Shown one piece after another: positions 36,085 through 44,236 of a stretch of 64,000 nt of DNA. Made by a program: the position numbers and the translations under genes. This stretch comes from Rhodospirillaceae bacterium (lineage in GTDB: Bacteria > Pseudomonadota > Alphaproteobacteria > SP197), in contig PBNE01000012.1 in NCBI GenBank assembly GCA_002722885.1, forward strand, positions 134,052 to 198,051. Reading direction: 5' to 3'. The notes below the pieces were generated by a model. It saw only the letters and a list, made by a program, of their open reading frames with translations. It had not been told where the DNA came from and made no database searches. Positions within the stretch are counted from its first letter, which is position 1. The number at the start of each line of letters is the position of its first letter.

Positions 36085-37245
36085 CTATTCTGCCGCCTGC
36101 GGCACCGGCAGCGCCCCCCCTTCCATGGCCTGCATCACGAGCATATGGAAATGGTGTACGGCATGCTCACTGATGTGCGTGCGGTCACGGTCGACGATGA
36201 AGCGGCCGCGGTCGTAGCCTCGTGACTTCAGCCCCTGATGGACACTTTCGCAAAGACCGATGTCCTCAGGCTGCAAAACATTGACGGTGTACTCCAGCGC
36301 GGCCTTGCCCTGACCCTTCAGTTCGCCGGACAGAGAGTGCCAGTGGAGGTGCTCAAGGCAACCTTCCGGGCCGTCGGGCAGCATCTGCAGAGTCATCAGG
36401 TTCGGCTCACCGGGCATCAGCCAGATCGTGAGATTGGGCCACACGAAGTAACCGGCATAACCGAAATCAACATCACCAGGCTCAAAGTCGTAGGCGCTGT
36501 TCTGATTGGCATGTGGCATGTCCGAGGTCTGGGCCGACCAGAACTGGTGCGTCTTGTTGCGATAGGTCGGCATGGCGACCAGATCGACAAACGCAGGATG
36601 AGCCGGTTCGCAGTGGTAACACTCCTGGAAATTGTCGATCACAACCTTCCAGTTGGCCTTGAAGTGGAAGTTCTCGGCAGCCGCGAAGGAAAGCTGCCCG
36701 GCACGCGGCATCCAGCGCAGGATGTCGACCTCGAGCCCTGCGTACTGCTCCGCAAATGGTTGAGCTCCCGGATCGAGGTTGACGAAGATCAGGCCCAACA
36801 TGGTCTCGACACGAACCTGCTTGAGCCCGAACTCGCTCTTGTCGAACCCATCGACGTTCTCGCAGCCACGCGCGGTGCGCAGTTCGCCATCGAGGTTGTA
36901 TGCCCAGGCGTGATAGGGGCAGACCATGGTGAGTTTCAGTTTGCCCGCGCCCTGCAGGATGCGGTGTGCACGGTGCTGGCAAACATTGTAAAAACCGCGT
37001 AGCACGCCGTCGCGACCGCGCACCAGGGCAATGCTCTCTTCAGCAATCTCGACGGACTTGTAACTGCCCGCCTCGGCGACCTGGCTTTCGTGACCGACGA
37101 AGATCCAGGAGCGCGCGAAGATTTTGTCCATCTCATCTTCGAGCACGGACGGATCCGTGTAGTAGCGCGAGGGCATGGTGTAGGATCTGGCCGGGTCTTC
37201 ATGCAGACCACCGGGCAAGGGGCCGTATCGGTCGGCGGGGTTCAT
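36085..37245 (-). CDS. Rieske non-heme iron oxygenase, alpha subunit
   Basis: A 386-residue ring-hydroxylating oxygenase alpha subunit. The Rieske ligands are CQHRAH (Cys89, His91) and CPYHAW (Cys109, His112). The catalytic iron site begins NFQECYHCEPAHPAF with His211 and His216. The family includes aromatic dioxygenases and quaternary-amine (choline, carnitine, betaine) monooxygenases; the substrate is not certain. The open frame begins at 37320, but ATG 37245 with GGAGAGA upstream is preferred. No reductase gene is adjacent. It is divergent from a LysR regulator. Confidence 0.92.
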   Translation of the reverse strand: MNPADRYGPLPGGLHEDPARSYTMPSRYYTDPSVLEDEMDKIFARSWIFVGHESQVAEAGSYKSVEIAEESIALVRGRDGVLRGFYNVCQHRAHRILQGAGKLKLTMVCPYHAWAYNLDGELRTARGCENVDGFDKSEFGLKQVRVETMLGLIFVNLDPGAQPFAEQYAGLEVDILRWMPRAGQLSFAAAENFHFKANWKVVIDNFQECYHCEPAHPAFVDLVAMPTYRNKTHQFWSAQTSDMPHANQNSAYDFEPGDVDFGYAGYFVWPNLTIWLMPGEPNLMTLQMLPDGPEGCLEHLHWHSLSGELKGQGKAALEYTVNVLQPEDIGLCESVHQGLKSRGYDRGRFIVDRDRTHISEHAVHHFHMLVMQAMEGGALPVPQAAE

Positions 37246-37291
37246 GTCGGTCTCTCCGGAAGGTGTCGGGCCAAACTGCCGGAGTTTCCTT

Positions 37292-37347
37292 TCTCGAACA
37301 ATCGAGATTTCCGGTCGCAATTATTTGACGAATCCTCAATCATTGAG
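37292..37347. promoter_or_regulatory. Two palindromes between Rieske gene and LysR gene
   Basis: TCTCGA-ACAA-TCGAGA (37292-37307) and CTCAAT-C-ATTGAG (37335-37347) lie in the 104-base divergent region. The second ends two bases before the LysR start. These are candidate binding sites of the LysR protein; the T-N11-A pattern is met only loosely. Confidence 0.45.
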
Positions 37348-37349
37348 AA

Positions 37350-38264
37350 ATGGCCCGAATGCCCTCCCTCAACGCGCTACGCGCCTTCGAAGCGTCGGCC
37401 CGCCATCTCTCCGTCACGCTGGCCGCCAACGAACTCAGCGTTACGCCCGGTGCCGTGAGCCGACTGATCAAAGCGCTCGAAGACGATCTCGGCGTCAGGT
37501 TGATCGAACGCCACGGCCGCGGCATTACCCTCACCGCCGCCGCTCAGGACGCCCTGCCCCGTCTGCGTAGGGGCTTCGGTGAGTTGCAAGCCGCCGTCGG
37601 CCAGCTCGTCCAGACACGGGGCGAGCGTCCGCTCTCGATCAGTGTGGAGCCAGTTTTTGCGTCTGGCTGGCTGGTAGCCCGGCTCGGTGCCTTCCACAAC
37701 CTTGCACCCTCCATCGACCTCAGGATCGACGCCACCAACGTGGTACCTGATGCCAGCCGATCCGACACAGATGTTGCGATCTACTACGGCGCCCACAGCG
37801 GCGCTGAACAGGATTCAGTCAAACTGCTCGATGAGGTCATCTTCCCTGTCTGTAGCCCCGCCCTCCTAGAGCACGCGGATCCGATCGACAAACCCGCCGA
37901 TCTCGTGCGTTTCACACTGCTGCACTACGACGATGCCCCATCATCCTGGCTCTGGCCGGACTGGCATGACTGGTTTGAGGCACTGGGCGTGTACAGTCCG
38001 GCAGCGGACCGCGGCCCACGCATGGTGGCGGGAACGGCGATCATGGATGCCGCCCGCAGCGGTCAGGGCATGGCACTGGCCTGCACCTCGGTGGCGGCCG
38101 ATGACCTGGAGAGCGGCCGCCTAATCAGGCCCCTGCCGGAGGCTGTCCCGGCCTCGGCCGGTTACCTACTGGCGACCAAAGCGGCAGACCGCAACAGGGC
38201 TGACATTGCCGCCTTTCGCGACTGGCTTGTGGCGGCGATCCGTGCCACGAAAGACAACGGGTAA
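37350..38264 (+). CDS. LysR-family transcriptional regulator (GcvA-like)
   Basis: A 304-residue LysR protein. The winged helix-turn-helix covers residues 5-65: PSLNALRAFEASARHLSVTL, NELSVTPGAVSRLIKALED. The co-inducer domain is typical of the GcvA group (GWLVARLGAFHNLAP). It probably controls the divergent Rieske oxygenase and itself. ATG 37359 (MPSLNALR) is an equally good start. Confidence 0.92.
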   Translation: MARMPSLNALRAFEASARHLSVTLAANELSVTPGAVSRLIKALEDDLGVRLIERHGRGITLTAAAQDALPRLRRGFGELQAAVGQLVQTRGERPLSISVEPVFASGWLVARLGAFHNLAPSIDLRIDATNVVPDASRSDTDVAIYYGAHSGAEQDSVKLLDEVIFPVCSPALLEHADPIDKPADLVRFTLLHYDDAPSSWLWPDWHDWFEALGVYSPAADRGPRMVAGTAIMDAARSGQGMALACTSVAADDLESGRLIRPLPEAVPASAGYLLATKAADRNRADIAAFRDWLVAAIRATKDNG

Positions 38265-38270
38265 AGCAAG

Positions 38271-38435
38271 TTAGGCGTCCTCTTGGGAGCACATGGCAAG
38301 TCTCAGCCCTTCAGCAAGCACAGATGAGTGTTTTTCTATCAGGCAGGTCCTGATACGCCCCTCCATGACGCCCGATCCAAATGCGGCAGCGAAGGATTTG
38401 AGCTTCTCAACATGTTGAGCTGCGGCCTCACCCAC
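38271..38435 (-). CDS. Possible short protein
   Basis: A 54-codon frame from GTG 38435 to TAA, with a plausible amphipathic sequence (EAAAQHVEKLKSFAAAF, then VLAEGLRLAMCSQEDA). It fills most of the gap after the LysR gene. There is no clear ribosome site and a TAG stands a few codons before, so it may be the tail of a lost gene. Confidence 0.25.
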   Translation of the reverse strand: MGEAAAQHVEKLKSFAAAFGSGVMEGRIRTCLIEKHSSVLAEGLRLAMCSQEDA

Positions 38436-38527
38436 GCCTAGGAAGGCCTATGCCGCCGCCATAATCAGTTGAAGCATGACCTGAATAACCCGGCGCCCGG
38501 ACGTCGCAATCGAGCCGCCTGCGAAAC

Positions 38528-38698
38528 TCAGATGCTGTCAGGACGGGGCCCGGCACCATAGAAGTAGCGTGCGAGATCGGGGATCTGACCGCGGTGAATA
38601 CCGAGGTCATTGAGCTCGCCGTCAGAAAGAGTGGAGAGATCGCGACGCATGCTCTTCATCCGCATGTCGTTGCAGATCTTCTTGATAATGTTGGCCAT
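38528..38698 (-). CDS. DUF1127 (YjiS-like) small protein
   Basis: A 56-residue basic protein with the DUF1127 core: RRDLSTLSDGELNDLGIHRGQI and the end DLARYFYGA. These small alphaproteobacterial proteins are linked to RNA, phosphate or stress regulation in a few cases. AGGA eight bases before ATG 38698 supports this start; ATG 38704 is an alternative. Confidence 0.88.
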   Translation of the reverse strand: MANIIKKICNDMRMKSMRRDLSTLSDGELNDLGIHRGQIPDLARYFYGAGPRPDSI

Positions 38699-38841
38699 GG
38701 CCATATTCCTGATGTGATCGTGTTGCCTGTCGGATGATCCGTGGGCTGTGAACCGCAAATAATCTCCCCGAGTCTCCACCGGTAGCGGGATTTCATCGCA
38801 TCACCTATGCAAAAAATGCATGGTCGATCGCCATAGTGTTC

Positions 38842-40920
38842 TCACGCCCCTTTCGGCGTGGTCAGGACATCGACCGCCGTCAGACCTTCGGCATGGACCA
38901 GCACCGGATTGACGTCGAACTCACCGATCAGATCGCCCAGAACTGCCGCCAGACGAGAAAGATCGGAGAGAGCCAGCGCTAGAGCGGGACGATCCGCCGG
39001 TGGCGCGCCTCGTGCGCCATCCAGCAAGGCCTGCGAGCGCAAACTCGCGATCAGATCCGCGGCCTCATCGGGCGAGACAGGCGGAACAAACATCACGGCA
39101 TCATTCAGGACCTCGACCAGAACACCACCCATCCCAACGGTCATGACCGGTCCAAAGGTCGCATCGTTGGTCATGCCCACCAGCATCTCTACGCCCTTCG
39201 GCGCCGTCTGCTGAACCATCACACGCGGCCCCAGCGCTGCAGCCATGGTCCGGTACGCCGCCAGCAGCGCATCCTGGTCCGCAAGGCCCAGAACTACCCC
39301 GCCGACATCGGTCTTGTGCAGAATCTCCGGTTGCGCAGTCTTCAACACGGCAGGGAACCCAGTTGTCTCGATCGCTGCCGAGACCTCCTGTTCCGAGGTG
39401 CAGACCACCAACGCAGGAACAGACACGCCAAACGCCTTGACCAGAGCCATCATCTCTTCGGGCGCAAGCTCTCTCGACGACAGCCTGGCTCGCCAGGCCT
39501 TTACGAGTTCATCGGGACTCGGTTCTGCGCTGGGCCAGTCGGCCGCAAGGCGGCGATGCCGCTCCAGGAGGTGGCCGATCGCCTTGAGGCCGGTTTCAGT
39601 GCCCGACAGCACCGGAATGCCCTTGTCCCTCAAGCGCAGCGCTTCATCCGGATCGATCGTCGCCGAAATGTTGCCCAGCATCATGCAGGGTTTGGCGCAG
39701 GTCTCATGAGCCTCCTCAAGCGCTGCCGTCGAGCCATAGAGAATTTCGCGGCCCCCCACCATGTTGGTCGCGAACACCACAACGCCCGTCTCCGGCGCCT
39801 GGGCGATCGCCTGCATGACCTTGGGAATCACAGTCATTCCGCTCTCACCCCAATAATCGACCGGGTTGTCGGGCTCGAGACCTGGGTCGAGCACCTCTGC
39901 GAGCGCATCTCGCGTCGGTTGGCTGAAGGTCGCCAATGGCACGCCGTGCTGATCCGCAAGGTCAGTAATGAGCTGCCGTTCGCCTCCTGAATCTGTCTGA
40001 ATGCCGACAGCATGGGCCGTCGGCGCCCGTCCCGATGCCAACACCTCCACCGTGTCCATCAGCTCATCCAGCGACGTCACACTGACCACATTGTGGTGCC
40101 GGAAGATCGCGTCGTAGATACGATCGTCGCCAGCCAGCGCACCGCTGTGCGACAGCGCAAACTCACGCGCCAGAGCAGAGCGGCCGAGCTTGAGCGCTAC
40201 GACCGGAATGTCAGCCTTGTCTGCCCCTTCCAGAGCCGCAACGAAGGCTTCACCATCCCGCACGGTCTCCAGAACCATGGCGATCGCGCGCGTTTCCGGC
40301 CGGGACACCATGAAATTGATGTAGTCGGCAACCCCGGTTGCCACCTCATTGCCCATGGAAACGCCAATACTGAAGCGCAGGGGGCGGAAGTTGCCACCCA
40401 GGCCCGACCACGTCGATCCGCTATGGGAGAGCAATGCCACATGGCCCGGTTTGTCGAGCCCCGGCAAATCGCTGAGTGACAGCCTGGCATCCTCCACAGA
40501 GTTGAAGATTCCCATGCAGTTGGCGCCACACACGGCCATCCTCGCCTCGCGCGTCATCGCACTGACCCGTTCATAGAGGTTGGGCTGATCATCAGAGGCA
40601 TCGTAGAGCCGCCCCAGCAACACCAGCCCCTTCACACCGGCACGGATGGCGTCGGACACAGCCGCCTCGATGCGGCTGTCAGCCACCGCCATCACGGCGC
40701 AGTCGACAGATTCGTCCATAGCTTCCAGCGAGGAATAACAGGCCCTGCCCTCGACCTCCTCGTAGTTCGGATTGATCCCCACCACGGAGCCGGAAAAGCG
40801 AGGACCTGCGACATGTTTGAGAATACGATTCCCCGCCGCAGTCTCTCGCTTGGTCGCACCCACAACAGCGACCCGACGGGGCGCCATCAGCGCCGCGAGG
40901 GCCTCATTCGATACTGACAT
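38842..40920 (-). CDS. ADP-forming acyl-CoA synthetase family protein
   Basis: A 692-residue protein of the acetate-CoA ligase (ADP-forming) family with both parts fused. The N-terminal CoA-binding Rossmann domain starts MAPRRVAVVGATKRETAAGN. The succinyl-CoA-ligase-like middle has SHSGALAGDDRIYDAIFRH with the phosphohistidine His. The C-terminal ATP-grasp domain (about 490-690) has FPAVLKTAQPEILHKTDVGG. It interconverts acyl-CoA and acid with ATP synthesis or use; the acid is unknown. It is divergent from rsmI. Confidence 0.9.
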   Translation of the reverse strand: MSVSNEALAALMAPRRVAVVGATKRETAAGNRILKHVAGPRFSGSVVGINPNYEEVEGRACYSSLEAMDESVDCAVMAVADSRIEAAVSDAIRAGVKGLVLLGRLYDASDDQPNLYERVSAMTREARMAVCGANCMGIFNSVEDARLSLSDLPGLDKPGHVALLSHSGSTWSGLGGNFRPLRFSIGVSMGNEVATGVADYINFMVSRPETRAIAMVLETVRDGEAFVAALEGADKADIPVVALKLGRSALAREFALSHSGALAGDDRIYDAIFRHHNVVSVTSLDELMDTVEVLASGRAPTAHAVGIQTDSGGERQLITDLADQHGVPLATFSQPTRDALAEVLDPGLEPDNPVDYWGESGMTVIPKVMQAIAQAPETGVVVFATNMVGGREILYGSTAALEEAHETCAKPCMMLGNISATIDPDEALRLRDKGIPVLSGTETGLKAIGHLLERHRRLAADWPSAEPSPDELVKAWRARLSSRELAPEEMMALVKAFGVSVPALVVCTSEQEVSAAIETTGFPAVLKTAQPEILHKTDVGGVVLGLADQDALLAAYRTMAAALGPRVMVQQTAPKGVEMLVGMTNDATFGPVMTVGMGGVLVEVLNDAVMFVPPVSPDEAADLIASLRSQALLDGARGAPPADRPALALALSDLSRLAAVLGDLIGEFDVNPVLVHAEGLTAVDVLTTPKGA

Positions 40921-40988
40921 GCTCGACTTTCCCTGAGATCACGGGCATGGAAGCGAGGCAAACGCTTGCGGTCAAGGGCGGAGAACGC

Positions 40989-41705
40989 ATGACAGGCACT
41001 TTGGTGTTGATCGGCACGCCGATCGGCAATCTCGATGACATTTCGAGCCGCGTGCTGGCCACGCTGGGCTCGCTGGATGCGCTGGCCTGCGAGGACACCC
41101 GCCGCACGCGTAAGCTCTATGAACATTTCGAGCTCGACAGCCCCCGGACGATCTTCTCCTGCAACGACCACAACGAAGACCAGGCCGTGAAGAGGATGGC
41201 CGGCCTGCTGCGCCAGGGTCTCAGGGTCGGGCTGGCGACCGATGCCGGCATGCCCGGGATCAGTGATCCCGGCTACCAGGCTGTCACCATGGCCACCGAA
41301 GAAGGCTTCGCCATCGAAGTCATTCCGGGCCCGACTGCCGTCGCCAGCGCCCTCGCGCTCTCCGGACTTTCGGCCTCGAGCTACACGTTCCTCGGCTTTC
41401 CCCCCCGAAAGCCTAGCAAGCGGCGCAACTTTCTGATGGCAGAAGCTGAAGCCGACCACACGCTGGTGCTGTTCGAATCGCCACACCGGCTAGGTGCCCT
41501 GCTCACCGACGCTCTGGATGTTCTGGGCGACCGTAAGGCTGCCGTCTGCATCGAACTCACCAAGATGTACGAAGAAACTGCACGCGGTTGGCTCGGCGAC
41601 CTCGCCGGTCGCTTTACCGAGGAGACTCCTCGTGGTGAGGTCACGCTGGTGATCGCAGGCAAAAACCGCAAGTTCCTGCGCGCCCTAGGCGGCGAACCGT
41701 CATGA
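40989..41705 (+). CDS. rsmI: RsmI-like 16S rRNA 2'-O-methyltransferase (C1402), short form
   Basis: A 238-residue tetrapyrrole-methylase-fold protein. LVLIGTPIGNLDDISSRVL and ACEDTRRTRKLYEHF are RsmI signatures, with LATDAGMPGISDPGY and VIPGPTAVASALALSGL following. RsmI uses SAM to 2'-O-methylate C1402 of 16S rRNA in helix 44. The usual C-terminal extension of about 45 residues is missing (E. coli RsmI has 286). GGAG before ATG 40989 sets the start. Its stop overlaps the Tgt-like gene (ATGATGA), so it heads a coupled three-gene operon instead of sitting in the usual rsmI context. Confidence 0.88.
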   Translation: MTGTLVLIGTPIGNLDDISSRVLATLGSLDALACEDTRRTRKLYEHFELDSPRTIFSCNDHNEDQAVKRMAGLLRQGLRVGLATDAGMPGISDPGYQAVTMATEEGFAIEVIPGPTAVASALALSGLSASSYTFLGFPPRKPSKRRNFLMAEAEADHTLVLFESPHRLGALLTDALDVLGDRKAAVCIELTKMYEETARGWLGDLAGRFTEETPRGEVTLVIAGKNRKFLRALGGEPS

Positions 41706-42787
41706 TGACACTGAAGACCCGCCGAAGTCATCTCCAGCTTCCGGCCTTCCTGCCCGACGGCACTCGGGCGGTCGTGAAGGGGCTGGATGCGCAGGATCTC
41801 GCCGATTGCGGGATCGAGGCCATGATGGTCAACAGTCTGCATCTTGCGACGCGCCCTGGAACCTCAACCGTGAAGGCTCTGGGCGGTGTCCATCGGTTCA
41901 TGGGATGGAAGGGCGTCACGGCCTCGGATTCGGGCGGATTCCAGGCCTGGTCCATGGCTCAAGGCAATGGCGCGTTGGGCAGCGTGACCGACAAGGGTTT
42001 TGTCTATCGCCACGAAAAGGGTGGCAAGAAGCACCTTCTGACCCCGGAAAAGTGCATACGGCGGCAGTTGGAGCTCGATACAGATATTCTGTTCTGTCTC
42101 GACCAGTGCACGCACCCCGATGATTCAGCAGAGGTCCAGCGCCTCAGCGTCGAGCGAACACTGGATTGGGCCAGGCGATGTCGCGACGAGTTTGTCGCCC
42201 GCGTCGGTGAACCCGGGGATGGTGATGGTTCCGCTCGTCCCCTGCTGTTTGCCGTGGTTCAGGGCGGCAACGATCCCGATCTGCGTCGCCGCTGCGCCGA
42301 CGAACTCGCCGCCATGGGCTTTGACGGCTTTGGCTTCGGCGGCTGGCCGATCGATGATGACGGCCTGCTCACCGACATGGTTGCTTTGACGGCCGATTGT
42401 CTGCCTCAAGACAGCGTCAAACATGCGCTAGGCATCGGGAAACCTGAGAATCTGATGGCCGCCTGGCGGGCCGGATATCGCCTTTTCGACTGTGCTCTGC
42501 CCACTCGTAACGCTCGCCGAAAACGTTTATACATGATATCAGATACTCATAGTATCTATTTGAAAAATAATATTTTTTATGACCATCTTTATCTAGAGAA
42601 CGAACAACATTCACGTGATCAGGCGCCGATCGATGCCGTGCTCGATCCCGAGGGCCCCAGCCGCGCCTATTTGCACCATCTCTTCAAGATCAAGGACAGC
42701 GCCGCTGAACGTTTGGCAACGCGACACAATCTCAAATTCTATGCCTGGATGATCGACCAGCTTCGCGTGGAAGCAGTCGATGACTGA
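41702..42787 (+). CDS. Tgt-like transglycosylase paralogue lacking the zinc site
   Basis: A 361-residue TIM-barrel protein of the queuine/archaeosine tRNA-ribosyltransferase family, which swaps guanine for a 7-deazaguanine. Conserved features are PAFLPDGTRAVVKGL, ASDSGGFQAWSM (Asp76), LDQCTHP (Asp134), VVQGG (Gln187) and LFDCALPTRNAR with the nucleophile Asp263. Two features differ: GGL(A/S)VGE is GGWPIDDDG, and the CxCxxC zinc loop is deleted, so LDPE runs through GP into SRAYLHHLF. A patch near 42520-42612 is strongly A/T-rich. It overlaps both neighbours. The target is unknown. Confidence 0.85.
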   Translation: MMTLKTRRSHLQLPAFLPDGTRAVVKGLDAQDLADCGIEAMMVNSLHLATRPGTSTVKALGGVHRFMGWKGVTASDSGGFQAWSMAQGNGALGSVTDKGFVYRHEKGGKKHLLTPEKCIRRQLELDTDILFCLDQCTHPDDSAEVQRLSVERTLDWARRCRDEFVARVGEPGDGDGSARPLLFAVVQGGNDPDLRRRCADELAAMGFDGFGFGGWPIDDDGLLTDMVALTADCLPQDSVKHALGIGKPENLMAAWRAGYRLFDCALPTRNARRKRLYMISDTHSIYLKNNIFYDHLYLENEQHSRDQAPIDAVLDPEGPSRAYLHHLFKIKDSAAERLATRHNLKFYAWMIDQLRVEAVDD

Positions 42788-43583
42788 CGCCAGGGAGCGT
42801 GTGCTGGCAGGTCTGCGGGGGTCGCCCAAGTATCGCGATATCGCGCCTGCTGCCCTGAAGCGCACCGCCACCTGGGCTGTCGAACGCCACTCTAAACCCA
42901 ATGACGCGCTGAAAGCCGCCAAACGTAAGCTTCATCAGGTCTTTGGCGCCTATCTCGACCCCAAGAGCCTCAAGACCCTCGATCGACACATGGACAACCT
43001 CGATGCCGGCGCTGACCTCGACGAGACATGCCGGACCATTCTTCGACTCCATCGATCAAGCGAAGAACGTCTGGATGTCCTTGAGGCCTTTTACCAAGCA
43101 ATCTGGGACGAAGTCGGCGAGCCCTCAGCGGTTATGGACGTTGCGGCCGGATTCAACGCATTTGCCCTGCCCTTTGCGGGATTGCCGACGGATACCCGTT
43201 ACACCGCGCTGGAAATCGACCGTCGCCTCGCTAATACCACGTCGCGCTTTCTGGCCATTATCGGACGATCGGGCACCAGCCTGTGGTGTGACGTACTCTC
43301 CGACTTCGAGACCGATACCGCCGATGTCGCCTTTGTCCTCAAGACGCTGCCATGCCTGGAACAGCAAGAGGACGGCGCCGCAAAGGCATTGCTTGAGCGT
43401 CTCACTGCGGTCCACACGCTTGTGGTGACCTACCCTGTTCGCTCCCTGGGGGGACGTGAAAAGGGTATGCGTGAGAAATATTTGGCCGATGTTGAGCGCC
43501 TTGCGCGGGATTCGTGCCGTACTCTCACCATTATTCCCTTTGACGATGAGTTGATCGCGATCCTGAAATACGCCGAAACGTGA
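42780..43583 (+). CDS. 16S rRNA (guanine-1405-N7) methyltransferase family (Rmt/FmrO-like)
   Basis: A 267-residue SAM methyltransferase. Family motifs are in order: KYRDIAPAALKRT (17-29), AAKRKLHQVFGAYLDP (46-61), the SAM loop VMDVAAGFNAFALP (118-131), FVLKTLPCLEQQ (185-196) and TYPVRSLGGREKGM (217-230). These match the Rmt/ArmA/FmrO enzymes that methylate N7 of G1405 and give high-level aminoglycoside resistance. It overlaps the Tgt-like gene by 8 bases. Whether it methylates G1405 in this host is not known. Confidence 0.88.
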   Translation: MTDARERVLAGLRGSPKYRDIAPAALKRTATWAVERHSKPNDALKAAKRKLHQVFGAYLDPKSLKTLDRHMDNLDAGADLDETCRTILRLHRSSEERLDVLEAFYQAIWDEVGEPSAVMDVAAGFNAFALPFAGLPTDTRYTALEIDRRLANTTSRFLAIIGRSGTSLWCDVLSDFETDTADVAFVLKTLPCLEQQEDGAAKALLERLTAVHTLVVTYPVRSLGGREKGMREKYLADVERLARDSCRTLTIIPFDDELIAILKYAET

Positions 43584-43658
43584 GGCAAAGCCTCTTGGCG
43601 AGCCCGCGCTGACCGGTCCATAATCGGGAACCAACACAAGAAACTGCGGAGAACCACC

Positions 43659-44228
43659 GTGAAACGCCTTCTTGCTATCGCTTCCATGATCCTTTTGCCC
43701 AGCCTCGCCATGGCCGAGATGACGGGCAACCCGATGGTCATGAATGGTGACACCATGCAGTTCGGCGAGCAGCAGGTCTCGCTCTACGGGGTCCACGCTC
43801 CGATGATTACGCAGACCTGCGGCGAGACCGACGATGTGTGGTCCTGCGGCTGGGATGCCGCCCTACACCTCGAAGATGTCATCGCCGGTCGCGAGGTCGT
43901 CTGCACGGACCTCACCGATATCGGTGAGGTCGGAGACGAAGGCATGCACTATGTTGGCCGCTGCACCGCAGAGGGCGACGATCTCTCTGCTGCCATGGTC
44001 GAGGCCGGCTTTGCCATTCCCGATGAGGAGATGGGTGAGGCCTACGTCGCCAGCGCGATAGCGGCTGAAGAAGAAGGTATCGGGCTGTGGTCAGGTCCGT
44101 TCGTCGATCCCGTGACCTATGCCCAGAACGGCGGCTGTTCGTGCAGCGCACGCAAGAAATCCATGATGGAAAACGCCGAGCTGCTGGAAGAGATGCGCGC
44201 TGAGGAAGAGGCCACCGAGACCAACTAG
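43659..44228 (+). CDS. Secreted nuclease-like (SNase-fold) protein, probably inactive
   Basis: A 189-residue protein from GTG 43659 (GGAG upstream) with a signal peptide (LLAIASMILLPSLAMA). The body resembles thermonuclease: QQVSLYGVHAPMITQTC parallels RLYGIDAPE, and GIGLWSGPFVDP is the usual end. The catalytic Arg, Asp and Glu of that strand are replaced (Ser41, His46, Met49). The protein is rich in Cys and Met, ending near GGCSCSARKK. It may be a structural or metal-binding relative. It is convergent with a PhyH gene. Confidence 0.7.
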   Translation: MKRLLAIASMILLPSLAMAEMTGNPMVMNGDTMQFGEQQVSLYGVHAPMITQTCGETDDVWSCGWDAALHLEDVIAGREVVCTDLTDIGEVGDEGMHYVGRCTAEGDDLSAAMVEAGFAIPDEEMGEAYVASAIAAEEEGIGLWSGPFVDPVTYAQNGGCSCSARKKSMMENAELLEEMRAEEEATETN

Positions 44229-44236
44229 GTCACGGC

